A DNA stretch of 64,000 bases from Cylicocyclus nassatus (lineage: Eukaryota; Nematoda; Chromadorea; Rhabditida; Strongylidae). Each line of letters starts with the position of its first letter. The first letter of the stretch is position 1. Shown here in pieces: positions 33,447 to 44,790 of this stretch. The stretch is taken from the NCBI GenBank assembly GCA_958299035.1, contig CATQJL010000223.1, positions 76,029,600 through 76,093,599 on the forward strand, given 5' to 3'. Position numbers and translations under genes: made by a program. The notes beneath the pieces were generated by a model. That model did no database searches and was not told the DNA's origin. It worked only from the letters and a program-made list of their open reading frames with translations.

Positions 33447-35780
33447 GGGCCGGGCACACAATACCACTCTCAGAATGTGCATTTTGAATTTCGCGGAATT
33501 CGGAGGTCTCGTGGAATTAACGCGAATCACGCAAACTACGCAGGGCCATAACTTCCTTCGGAATGAATATGTTCTGAATTCGGAAGCAGCATTGTGTTCA
33601 GCTTGTCAAGGCGAATTTCCATATACAGCATGCCCTCGATGTTCCGTTTCCAGTCTTCTCAAATTCATCTAGGAGGTCGTTTCGCAAGCATGTAACGCAG
33701 CGCGTATCTAACATAAAATATACCCGTAAGCACTGTTCGATAGTACTCTTCTTGTAGATTATAGTGCGCTAGAAAGTGGCTGCAGGCTTCTTTCCAAAAG
33801 TGATAAAAGCGTTGGTGAATTCTGGAAAAAGCGTTTTCAAATTCTACTCGCCGCAACTTCCTTCGGAATAAAAATATTTTGAATCCGAAAACAGCGCTGT
33901 GCACAGTTCATCAAGGCGGCTTTGGTATTCCGATTTCAATACAATACCGCCCACAGAATGTGCAAAATTTCCGTAAATGTCGCAGAATTCCGAGAATTCC
34001 GCGAAGGTTCGCGAAATTCCGGGAATTTTGCGACACTCCCGAAATTTCGCGCCATTCCCGAAATTTCGCGAAGTTCATGTAAATCACGCAAATTACGCAG
34101 GGCCATAACTTCGTTCCGAATGAGTATATTCAAAATCCGAAAACAGCATTGTTTTCAGCTCGTCAAGGCGAATTTTTTGGTATACAGGTTGTCTCCAATA
34201 TCCTCTTTTCAATAATCTTGAATCTGCATGCGGACGCCTTTTCGCGTGGGTGTAACGCAACAAGCATCACACATAGGAGATTGCGACGGGCACCCTTCGA
34301 TAGTACTCTTTCAGTAGATTATTCTGCGCTAAACCGCAGCCGAAGACTCTCTTTTAAAAGAGATAGAAGAGCTGATAAACTCTGGAAAAATCAAGCTGTT
34401 CCAAGTTCTACTAGCCGTAACTTCCTTCAGAATGAACATCTTCGAAATCCGAAAACAGTATTGTGTTCAGCTCGTTAAGGCGAATTTTTAGGTATACAGC
34501 ATGTCCTTGAAATTCCATTTCCAATTTTTTCAAAATTTCCTGCGCGCGTATATTCGCAAGGTCGCAACACAGCGCACATCAAACATAAAAGACTCCAATA
34601 AGCAACATTGGATTGTGCTGCTCCCGTAGATTACCGAGCGCTAAAATCGAACTGGAGAATCTTTTTCGAAAAAGATAGAAGAGCTGGTGAATTCTGGAAA
34701 AATCGTGTTGTGACAAATTTTGCCTACTGTAACCCTAAAATGGGAAGCTCTCCTGCTAAGCAGATGTGCTTTTCGTAATCAGCATTTCAGATAACCTCTA
34801 TGAGCAAGTCTTCAAAGAAATTCGGGTGATTTGATTTTTTCTCGTTCTATGCACTGAAGCTCGCCGATGGGTTTTGGTCAAAATGTCGATGATCTTGGAT
34901 TATAAGGAAACTTCGCTCAAAGAGGTTATCTGACCTGCTGATTACGAAAAGCACATCTGCTTAGCAGGAGAGCTTCCCATTTTAGGGTTACAGTAGGCAA
35001 AATTTGACACAACACGATTTTTCCAGAATTCACCAACTCTTCTATCTTTTTCGAAAAAGATTCTCCAGTTACTTTTTAGCGCTCGGTAATCTGCGGGAGC
35101 AGCACAATCCAATAGTGCTTATTGGAGTCTTTTACGTTTGATGTGCGATGCGTTGCGACCTTGCGAATATACGCGCGCAGAAAATTTTGAAAAAATTGGA
35201 AATGGAATTTCAAGGACATGCTGTATATCAAAAAATTTGCCTTAACGAGCTGAACACAATACTGTTTTCGGATTTCGAAGGTGTTCATTCTGAAGGAAGT
35301 TACGGCTAGTAGAACTTGGAACAGCTTGATTTTTCCAGAGTTTATCAGCTCTTCTGTCTCTTTTAAAAGAGAGTCGGCTGCTGTTTAGCGCGCGATAATC
35401 TAGTGAAAGAGTACTATCGGAAGGTGCCCGCCGCAATCTCCTATGTGTGATGCTTGTTGCGTCACACCCACGCGAAAAGGCGTCCGCATGCAGATTCAAG
35501 ATTATTGAAAAGAGGATATTGGAGACAACCTGTACACCAAAAAATTCGCCTTGACGAGCTGAATACAATGCTGTTTTCGGATTTTGAATATACTCATTCG
35601 GAACGGAGTTATGGCCCTGCGTAATTTGCGTGATTTACATGAATTTCGCGAAATTTCGGGAATGTCGCGAAATTCCGAGAATGTCGCAAAAATCCCGGAA
35701 TTTCGCGAACCTTCGCGAAATTCTCGGAATTCTGCGACATTTACGGAAATTTTGCACATTCTGTGAGCGGTATTGTATTC
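33447..35780. repeat. Diverged ~300-bp satellite block containing an inverted pair
   Basis: The phrase AACTTCCTTCGGAATGAA followed by AATCCGAAAACAGCATTGTG recurs at about 33550, 33846, 34106 and 34416, with spacing 260-315 bp. Each unit also carries GATAGTACTCTT, GCGCTAAA, a TTTTAAAAGAGATAGAAGAGC-like run and GTGAATTCTGGAAAAATC. From 33937 to 34800 the array is repeated in inverse at 34921-35780, with a 120-bp centre. One unit holds a sub-block of CGCGAAATTTC/GGAATT palindromic repeats (33960-34080). The ORFs inside are parallel products of the repeat. Confidence 0.7.
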
Positions 35781-36676
35781 TTAAGTCTTTCTGCAGACGT
35801 CTCTTCGCAAAAGGTGTAAAGCAGCGAGCATTGTCCCGAGTAAGTTCCAGCAAGGATCTTTCGATAGTACTTTTCCTGTAGACTATGATGCACTAAACAG
35901 CAGCCGCAGATTTCTTTTCAAAGGGAATAGTGGGGCTGGTGAATTCTGGCAAAATCATGTCGTTCTAAATTTTTCTCACCATAACTCGGTAATGTGAAGC
36001 TCTCTTGCTAAGCAGATGTGATTATCAATCAGCAGGTCGGATAACCTCTATGAGCAAGTTTTCCGAGATGTTCGCGTCATTACGTTTTTTCTCGTTCCAC
36101 GCTCTGATCCCGATGGATTGGTCAAAATGTTGATGATCTTGAATTGTAAGGAAACTTCGCTTATAGAGGTTTTCGAACGCCCCCTTTATGAAAATCGTGT
36201 TCTCTGTCATGTATAGGGTCTTTTTGCAGAGATATGGTGAGGTAACTGTAGCGGAGTTACGAAAGCTCATAACTTCGCCTGCACCTCTCGCTTACCTGTC
36301 AGAAAACTTGCCTGCTTGTTTATGAGGGTTAAAGTTACTAGAAACGTGCCATCGAATGGTGCATCCTCAGACTCCATTCTGTAAAAATCGTCCAATTACG
36401 AGCCTACGAAAACACATTCTCATGAATTTTGCACAAAATGTAAAGATCGCGTACTTCGGAAATTCCGCCTTGAGTGGATATATAACACGCTGGTCACATC
36501 AGTTCAATTCGCTTAATGAACCTTTTTCTGTTGGCTTTGATAGTTAGATCTGAGCTCTAGCTGAGAAACTGCTTTGATGTTCAAGTAAGCAGCTGAAGCA
36601 CGTCGAAACACCATATTCAGTACAGTGGGATTGGCACAGGGAGGTAATCGAGCCTGCTGATTATGAGTACATTACA
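35781..36676 (+). repeat. Satellite-related partial unit
   Basis: Fragments of the same family appear: GATAGTACTTTTCCTGTAGA, GGTGAATTCTGGCAAAATC, GCTAAGCAGATGTGATTATC, and the region with AGATATGGTGAGG. They are in the same order as in 36677-37972 but more diverged. Confidence 0.5.
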
Positions 36677-37972
36677 ATACCGCTCACAGAATGTGCAAAA
36701 TTTCCGTGAATTTCGCAGAATTCCAGAAATTCCGCGAAGGTTCGCGAAATTTCGGGAATTTCGCGAAATTCTGGAAATTTCGCGCAATTCATGTCAATCA
36801 CGCAAATTACGAAGGGCAATAACTTCTTTCCGAATGAATATATTCGAAATCCGAAAACAGCATTGTACTCAGCTCGTCAAGGTGAATCTTTTGGTGTACA
36901 GGGCGTGTCCAATACCTTGTTTTCAATAATCTTGAATTTGCACGCGGACGCCTCTTCGCATGGGTGTAACGCAACAAGCATCATACATAGGAGACTGCCA
37001 TGGGCACCTTCCGATAGTACTCTTTCACTAGATTATCGCGCGCTAAACAGCAGCCGAAGACTCTCTTTTAAAAGAGATAGAAGAGCTGATAAACTCCGGA
37101 AAAATCAAGCTGTTCCAAGTTCTACTAGCCGTAACTTCCTTCAGAATGAACACCTTCGAAATCCGAAAACAGCATTGTGCTCATCTCGTCAAGTCGAATC
37201 TCACTGTATACAGCATGCCCTTGAAATTCCGTTTCCAATTTTTTCAAAATTTTCTGCGCGCGTATATTCGCAAGGTCGCAGAGCAGCGCACATCAAACAT
37301 AAAAGACTCCAATAAGCACTGCTGAATTGTGCTGCTTTCGCAGATTATCGAGCGCTAAAAAGTAACTGGAGAATCTTCTTGAAAAAAGATAGGAGAGCTG
37401 GTGAATTCTGGAAAAATCGCGTTGTCTCAAGTTTTGCCCACCGTGACCCGAAAATGAGAAGCTCTACTGCTAAGCAGATGTGATATTCGTAATCAGCAGG
37501 TCAGATAACCTTTATGAGCAAGTTTTCAAAGAAATTCGGGTGATCTGATTTTTCTCGTTCTATGCCCTGAGGCTCGCCGATGGGTTTTGGTCAAAATGTC
37601 GATGATCTCAGATTGTAAGGAAACTTTGCTCAAAGAGGTTTTCGAACACGCTGTTTACGATAATCGTCTTTTGCGCGGAGTACAGAGTTTTCTAGCAGAG
37701 ATATGGTGAGGGATTAGCTAAGCTATGCAAGATCGTAGATTCGCCTGCATTTTTCGAGCACCTCTTAGAAATTCTGTACTTGCTTGCCTTTGCAGGTTAT
37801 CACTAGAAGGCGTGCTATTTAAAGGTGCATGCATCCGGCTTCAATCTGCAGCAATCGCCGGGTTAGGGGCCTACGAAATCACGTCCTCATGAGTTTTGCC
37901 CAAAATGTAAGGATCGCCTGCTTCGTAGAATTAGGTGACTGCAAGACACTGTGGTCACCAATTTTGTGTTCA
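36677..37972 (+). repeat. Satellite-derived arm A (inverted partner at 50713-52014)
   Basis: It starts ATACCGCTCACAGAATGTGC and ends GTGGTCACCAATTTTGTGTT. It holds two full ~300-bp units plus the unique tail with GCTCGCCGATGGGTTTTGGT. By eye it is almost identical to the reverse complement of 50713-52014, with only scattered single differences in the compared stretches. A 174-codon frame (36791-37315) is conserved in the partner only because the DNA is. Confidence 0.8.
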
Positions 37973-38071
37973 TTTCGCTTAAGGAATCTATCCTGCTGTA
38001 CTGGAAGTAATTAAATAGATCTGAGCTCTAGCCACGAATCTGCTTTGATATTCACCTAAGGGTTCAGGCAC

Positions 38072-38232
38072 AAAGGAGTTGCCGCCGTTCGGCTACACTC
38101 CTGGTGCACAGGTGTCAATCACTCTTGAGTGATTAGATACTCAAGAATGAGTGGCGTACAATTTAGCCTATGGGCACTCCATAGGCGATGTGGAAAATGG
38201 AATGGATTGGGTTGATGATATAGAAATCATCA
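38072..38232 (+). repeat. Direct repeat B, left copy (uninterrupted)
   Basis: It runs from AAAGGAGTTGCCGCCGTTCG to TGATATAGAAATCATCA (161 bp). The same sequence in the same orientation occurs on the far side of the retrotransposon (48258-50663), where it is split by an insertion. This copy therefore shows the empty site CTCCTGGTGCAC. Confidence 0.75.
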
Positions 38233-38380
38233 GCACTCCGGGCGACTAGGAAAAGAAATGAGTAAAATCAGATGAAGTTGATAAAAATACACGTAATGTT
38301 ATAATAACAAGCATTGGTGATAGGATGAATTAAATCGTATATTAAATTTACGAAAAGTTACACGCACAATAATGACAATT

Positions 38381-40596
38381 TTATATGATTTTTGGGACAC
38401 AAAAAATGGTAAAGGCTAACGCGGCTGTGATTGCGATGGTAGCCACGACGAGCATCTTCCATGACGAGAGGGCGACGCTGATGATGTGTCCAATGTCGGG
38501 GTAGTTGTAGACGTTGACGTACGAAGCTTCCTCGCTAGCATTTGTGAAGATTACTCCGTTTTCGCGTGGGTGGTATGCCAGGATACTAGAGATGTTGAAT
38601 ACGTGGCTTTTCGTTCCGCATCTCAGTGAACATCTGTCGACATAGTTAGCGACGGTCGATTGAAGTAGAGCCAACTGTCTGCACTGTGTTTTCATTGCAG
38701 AAAGCAGCATAGGTATTCTGCGTGCACGTTATCTCCACCATTGTTGGGTGCGGTGTCTGACAAGAGAAGGTAAGTCGTGCACCGGTCATGCAGCTGTAGC
38801 ATCCTTGAATCGGTGAAGCTGTGATGTCGCAGTCTTCATTGTTGACAACACTCGCTTTATTCCATTCCGCAGTCGTGCTGATAGTGACGTCGACTATGGA
38901 TTTGTGGCTGACTCCAAGTACTCTTCCATGGGCTTCTTGTAGATGTAAGAATGAGGAAGAGAGTGGCAGTCTGCTATCCATCGATGTCGTCAAATCCGAT
39001 ATGTTCGTGTTCTTGCAGATACAGTTAGTTTGGTCATCAGTCGGGTAGCACTTGCAAGTGTCTTCTACATGGCAAAGGGGGAGGTTTTGCGAGCTTTCCA
39101 TCGTTGGACATCTGAGAGCAAATACATCGTCATCGTCGACCAAAGCAGTCTCCGCTTTGGTGGTGTTGACTGCTTGTAGAAACACAGAGCTGAGCAGCGG
39201 AATCGTTGGCGTTGTCACGAATTCCAATGTTAAATTAGCGTCCTTTTGAGTATGAGTGGTCTGCGCAGTAATTGTTGCAGTGTTCGTTTCTCTTCGTCCA
39301 GTCAAACTTGTATAAGTGTATTTGATGATTGCTGATTCTTCCCAAGTTGGACAGTGGAACACTTGGTAAATTGTTTCACTTTGCGGTTTCCCATATGAGC
39401 GGGAGGAGAGACATCCAGGTAGAGGTAGAAGGCAACCACATCCGATGCTTCCACATGACGAAGTGCACCTTGAGTATCCAGGAAATTCGTAGGTGTTGTG
39501 AAGTTCTGGTATGTAGGATCGCTGACTTATGTGAGCACATGTGTTAAATGAGCATGTTCCAGAGAAATGGCATCGTTTTACTGACTCGGTCACTATCTCG
39601 GCATCTCTGGTGTAAAACAAGACTACGGGATTGCACTGGAGTACGACGTGTTGAAGTTGTATCTCCATGCTGCCAACTGTCTTGTTATCATGTTGAATCC
39701 TGAAGCAGGCTTGAGGTCGGTGCTCACTCAGAGTTATTCTGTTTTCGATAGTGTAGCGACAGTTGAGTGTGTTGTTGGTTCTTGCGCAGACGGTGTTCCT
39801 TGACGTGAGTGTGTGAGTGTATTGGCATGAAGTGACTCGTGATGCGACATGTTGCAATAGCCACAAACGTGACCATCTTCGATTGGATTGGTGGGGATCG
39901 GGATTCCCTTCCTAGCAGCTTGGAGAGTCGATCATTCGCAGAAGCAACGTGATTTTCCGTTCGCATGTCGTTCTCGTTAGTTCGGCACAGAAGCTGTTTT
40001 CCTCGAAGTCCAGTGCAACAAGTGAGCCAGATGAGCAGCATCATAAGGTATGCGCAAAGTGCTGTGATTGCTATCGCCGTGTTGGGGGCGCAGTGTGGAT
40101 TCCGAAGCAAGTCTGCACAGACTATGCATTTGATCATGTCGCAAATGTCTCTTGGTGGGCAAATAATGGTGTCGGAGTACTGTGTTGCTCCGATCATTGT
40201 GCGCCATTGAACTCGATGTTCTGTTGTGCGGTACTTTGGTGGGAGTGCTATTTCGTTTATTTCTTTCTTCGTCGAGATTTTCAGACAATCCTTGTAGTTG
40301 AGACATAGTTGTGATTGTGATTCCGAAGTCGTGTTAATTTTTACTCCATGTTCAGAGCAGGATAGTACATTTGCGGATGCCGTGTCAATGAGAAGAAGAG
40401 CTGTCAGGCACATTGTTATTATCACTGACTTGCTAATTTGTGAAGCGCTTCTCTTTATAGTGGAGGAATTAGAAGTTGCGTAGTCTACAGGCTTTTTCGC
40501 AGCTCTCTGTGGTTGCTTGCGAGGTTCATGTGCAGTTGTCGGCTTCTTCCTGAGCGCTTTTTTAACCTTGGCCATTATTCTTCCTTTTTGTGGCAT
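38381..40596 (-). pseudogene. env: Retroelement env, phlebovirus-glycoprotein-like, frameshifted
   Basis: Three overlapping frames run in series: 40596-39724, 39866-38646 and 38710-38381. The first has a basic N-terminus, a hydrophobic signal-like segment (VIITMCLTALLLIDTASA), a Cys-rich ectodomain and a second hydrophobic segment. The second is very Cys-rich with clustered motifs of the GCGC type. This resembles the Gc (class II fusion) protein of phleboviruses, which is known for Tas/Cer7-type env. The third ends in a membrane anchor (MLVVATIAITAALAF) and a short tail. At least two frame changes break the reading. The similarity call comes from pattern recognition; I ran no search. Confidence 0.7.
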
Positions 40597-40649
40597 TGGA
40601 TCCTGTCTCTCTTCTTCGTGTTCTATCGTTGAACGAATTTCTAAGGGGA

Positions 40650-43600
40650 CTATGCGATTGAGAGGTCTTGAATCTCTCTTCCAGATGTGGTTCTCAGGAT
40701 TGCGCTTCTGATTTCTACATCTTTGCTTGGTACGAGTTGTGTTATAACAGCCATGGGCCAGTATCCTCTTTTCAATTGTGAATCTTCGTCAAGCAGTAAC
40801 GTCTCCAACTTCTGGTTTGCGATTTGTGGTTCTTCTATTCTTAAAAACATGGTGACGGTCGCGAAGTTCAAGGAGGTAGTCGTGTTTCCAAATACTCCAG
40901 AACTTTTTCGTTATCTTCTCGGTCTCCAAAAGAGCTGTTTTGGCTTCCTTTTGTGATGAGAGTTCTGGACTTATCCGGTAATCTGGATCCTGTACATCTC
41001 GTCGGCGAGTGTAAGTTGAGGGCTTCCAAGCCGAATGTCCTTATAGATGAAGTCCACTGGTCTCAAGACTTGGAAAGAAGGGTCGTCTTCGCCTATGTGA
41101 GTCAATGGTCTTGAGTTGACGATGCTTTCGATTTCACATAACGACGTTTGAAGAAGTTCGTCTGTCAATTTCCGTCGTCCGATAGTCTTCTGCATTGCTC
41201 TTTTCACTAGTCCACCATTCTTTCCCAAACTCCTCCCATCCATGGTGAAGCTGGAGGGACGAAGTACCAGCTGATGCGGTGTTCGGCGAGAAAGAGTGAT
41301 AAATGGTCGGAATCATCATTATTGACGTTGTTGCTGAGTATCAGTTCGCTGAGGCGGAAGTTGGTTCCATTCTCGCTAATGATCTTTTCTGATACTCCTC
41401 GTCGTGCGATGAATCTCTTGAATGTGAGAAGAAAGCTTTTTGCGGAGAGGTCTGTAGCCACTTCCAGATGTATCAGCCGAGTGACTAGGCATGTGTATAG
41501 TGCTACGTAGCGCTTCTCATCTTGTCCATTCGGCGCCTTGATCAGTAGCGGTCCCATATAGTCTACTCCGGTGTAAGCAAATGGCTTGGCTTGAGTCACT
41601 CTTTCTTTCGGAAGAGGGCCCATATCTGGATACGTGAAGGGTGACGAATTGAATTTCTTGCAAGTAAATAAATAAATAAATAAGTAGTACAGCACTCTGT
41701 CTCTCGGTATCCAGAATCGTTGTCGAAGCTCGCATAAAAGCTGGTGGTTTCCGCAGTGTGCCAGGTTTTGGTGGATGTGCTCGGCGATCTGGATTTCAGC
41801 ACGTTGTGTGCGTCCACACTTTCGTAGAATTCCATCGTTGTCGTACACAGTCTTGAACTGTTTGTTTTTAGAGACGAGAGCTGTGCCGTGAATCCGTTGC
41901 TCTTGCAAGACGATTTGCTTTTCAGCAAGGATAACTTCAGCTGCATTTGGCAAGCGGCTTGCCATTTGATCTTCATCTGCGATCTTGAAGCGGGTGTTTT
42001 TGCTTGCCATGCGGATGAAACGTAGACAGTATGCCACTATCCTCTTCAATTTAGGGTAGCTGCTTATCATAGCAATTGGCCAATTAGGATCGCATTTGTT
42101 AGGATCTTCTGTAGTTTGATGAGTGAGCATTTCGCATTCGTCAGCATCACTGTCTTTAACGTCACTGATGGGACGTACTGGCCATTCCTCATTAGGGTAA
42201 TTGAGCCAATTTGGTCCTTTCCACCACCTGCTAGCAGTGAAGTCTTGCTTGTTGATTCCTCTAGTTGCGCAGTCCGCTGCATTTTCTTCCGTTGGGACGT
42301 GGAAGAAATTGAATTTGGCTGTTTCTCTGATCCTTTCTGCGGCGAATCTGATTTTCTGAACCAGTGTGGTTACAATTGGTGGCAGCTTTCTGCTGCTAGC
42401 TATCCATAATAGTGCGATTGTTGAGTCGCTGAATAGGTTGACTTCTGTGAAGTTTATTCCGCATTTTGACATGGTTGTTTCGGCTACAGACAGCCCGAGA
42501 AATATTGACAGTAGTTCCAATCTCGGGATAGTTTGTTCCTTCTTGATAGGCGCGACTTTCGCTTTAGCCGTGAAGAGTGATGTGTTCTTCGTACCATTCT
42601 TCGTTGATGTAGTCGTATAAAGACAGCAGGCGTAAGCTCGTTTGGAACTATCAACGAATACGGAAAGCATATATTTGGCCTCGGGTGTCTTCTTCAGCAC
42701 TGTGCGTGGTATGGCTTTCTTGAATCCGGCGATATCTTCCTTGATTGCTTTCCATCTCTGGATATGTTCTTCAGGGAGAATTGTGTCCCATCCTAGTTTT
42801 TGCTTGTGTACATCCTGCAGGAATATCTTTGCCGGTATCATCAAGGGAGTGAGCAGTCCAAGTGGGTCGAAACAGAATCCGTTTATTTGGCTGAGCACAG
42901 ATCTTTTAGTGACTTTGATTTGTTCTTTGTCTGCACATTCCATGATTAGGGTGTCATCGTCAGCTTTCCACTTGATTCCGAGCACTTTGAGTTCGCAGCT
43001 TTTTGCTCTATCCAGGTCTTTGATTTGTGCGTTTATTTCGGCAGAATCTGACAAGTAGTCGCGGAGGTTCATTCCGATAGAAGAGAAGAGCTCTTTTGAA
43101 GCAATGTATTTCTCTATAAGCTCTTGCGGGTTGCCTTCTAACAACACATTGTCAACGTAGAGAGACTTAGATAGTTCCTTTGTAATCGGAGTATCCTGCT
43201 CTTCAATGTGCTTGAGTATGGACTGATTCAATATAGCTGGGCTTGCGTTTATTCCAAAGAGAACCCGACAGCGGTAGTATTTGACGTTTTTGCCTTCGGC
43301 CGGCATATTGAGGTCCTTTATCCACAAAAATCTTGTTGCATCTCGATGGTTTTCGGGAAGGCGTATTTGTAGAAAAGCCTTTTGGATGTCCGCTACCATT
43401 GTATGCTTGTATGTCCGAAAGAGCAGTAGAATTTCATGGATGAGAGGCGTGAGAGCATGTCCCTCAAAGACGACGTCGTTGATGCTGAGCTCGTTTCTTC
43501 CGTGAGATGAAGCATCGAAGACAATTCGAAGTTCGGTTGTCTTTCCAGGTGTCCATACGTGTCGATGTGGAAGGTAGAAGGATGTTACTCCCGCTGGTTG

Positions 43601-44790
43601 TAGAGTACATTCCTCGATGATTCCTTTTTTTATGTAGTCTTCAATGGTATTGTTGTAGAGCTGAAGCTTTTTGTTGTCGCTTCGTAGTGTCCGAAGGAGA
43701 GCCTGCAGCGGCGAAAGGCAATGTTGAAGTTGTCCTTGAGTTTGCCAACGTTTTCATTGAAGGGGAATCGTGCTGTGATTGTGCTTTCTCTGATGCTGAT
43801 AGTTTTTCTGTAGTCATCCATGAATTTGATTATAGATGCTTCGTCGGGATCGTTTTCGGTTTTTAGTCCCAGCGACTCAAGCTCATAGAGGTGTTTGATG
43901 TTCTGCTTGTAGTTTTCTCTTGGTGAGACTGCTGGGGTTGCTACCACAAGCGAGCTTCCATAAACTTCAGTTGTGCTTGCTGTTGTCGAAACCAGGCTTG
44001 TTCCGGATATTGTGTATCCGAAAACGGAGTGAGAGTTAGTCCCGAAGGAAGTGTCAGTACTGGAGCAGTATGGTGACAGTATTAAGTATGTCCTGGCCAA
44101 TAAGGATATCAGGCGAGACGCTGGTTCTTGCAAGCGTTTGCTGTGCTATGTCCAATTTCTCCTTTGAAATGTACAGGAGGTCCGCCTCAATGAGATGTGC
44201 TGTATCCAGGTTGGTCGTGAGCTTTTGCTTGGTATGTACAGACATCTTCTTCAATTTTTTAGGTCCTCGTAAGCTCTTCAAGGTGATCAAAACCTCATTT
44301 GAGTTGAAAACTTCTTGCAGTTCACCCATTCCGGATGTGGTGAACGACGTTGTTCGGACGATTGGAAGCTTGAATGTTTCGCTAAGGTTCGACTTGATGA
44401 AACTTCTTTGCGCTCCTGAGTCCAGAATTATTGTTATTGGTTGATAGTCCCATTGTTCTTCATTGAAAATCATCGCTGTTGCAATTTGAAGTACGCACTG
44501 GCTGTGAAGGAGTGGGGCTTTGTCTACAACAGAGATTTCGCCCATTTTGTGAGTTTTGTGCTGCTCGTACTTTGTTCGTCTTAGATCGGTTGCGTTGACT
44601 GGAGGGTTGCGTTGGTCGATTTGGTAGCGTTGATTGCCGATCCATATTTTCAGGTCGACGTGAGACGGCAAGATACCCGCTGTCTTGCTTTTTTGCATCT
44701 GAAAAGCAGAGAGATCCATGGTGTGAGTTTTTGCATCTAGGGCACACTCCAATAATTGTGCAGTCCTTCGAAGTGTGATTCTTAGCAAAA
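40650..44790 (-). pseudogene. pol: BEL/Pao pol: protease, RT, RNase H, integrase
   Basis: The protease motif ILDSGAQRSFI lies in the frame 44788-44054. RT and later domains are in one long frame, about 43700-41207. It holds FDASS..RNELSIND, the VADIQKAFLQIRL block, and YVDN at the catalytic box (YVDN instead of YVDD is seen in nematode BEL elements as I know them). RNase H residues D-E-D-D are visible (VFVDSS, LELLSI, FSDST, ENAADCATRG). Integrase has GVDYMGP, ISENGTNF and GGVWERM. The middle Asp of the usual SDNGTNF is Glu here, and the HHCC finger is damaged. Frames shift near 43705 and 41212. The C-terminal domain (GYWPMAVI) lies in 40871-40650. Confidence 0.85.
41665..41683 (+). repeat. 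(AAAT)n microsatellite inside the integrase zinc finger
   Basis: About five AAAT units interrupt the minus-strand frame without breaking it and encode YLFIYLF. They sit where the first Cys of the HHCC finger is expected; only TCKKF remains. Confidence 0.7.

Noticed and set aside
33148..33447. 99-codon plus-strand ORF
   Set aside because: Its first third is a short foldback (33145-33213) and the remainder shows no coding signal.
36791..37315. 174-codon ORF and its 201-codon twin at 51376-51981 (-)
   Set aside because: Both lie in the satellite arms; the conservation is that of the repeat DNA and parallel ORFs appear in all neighbouring monomers.
39949..40308. 119-codon plus-strand ORF
   Set aside because: It is a shadow of the minus-strand env frame.
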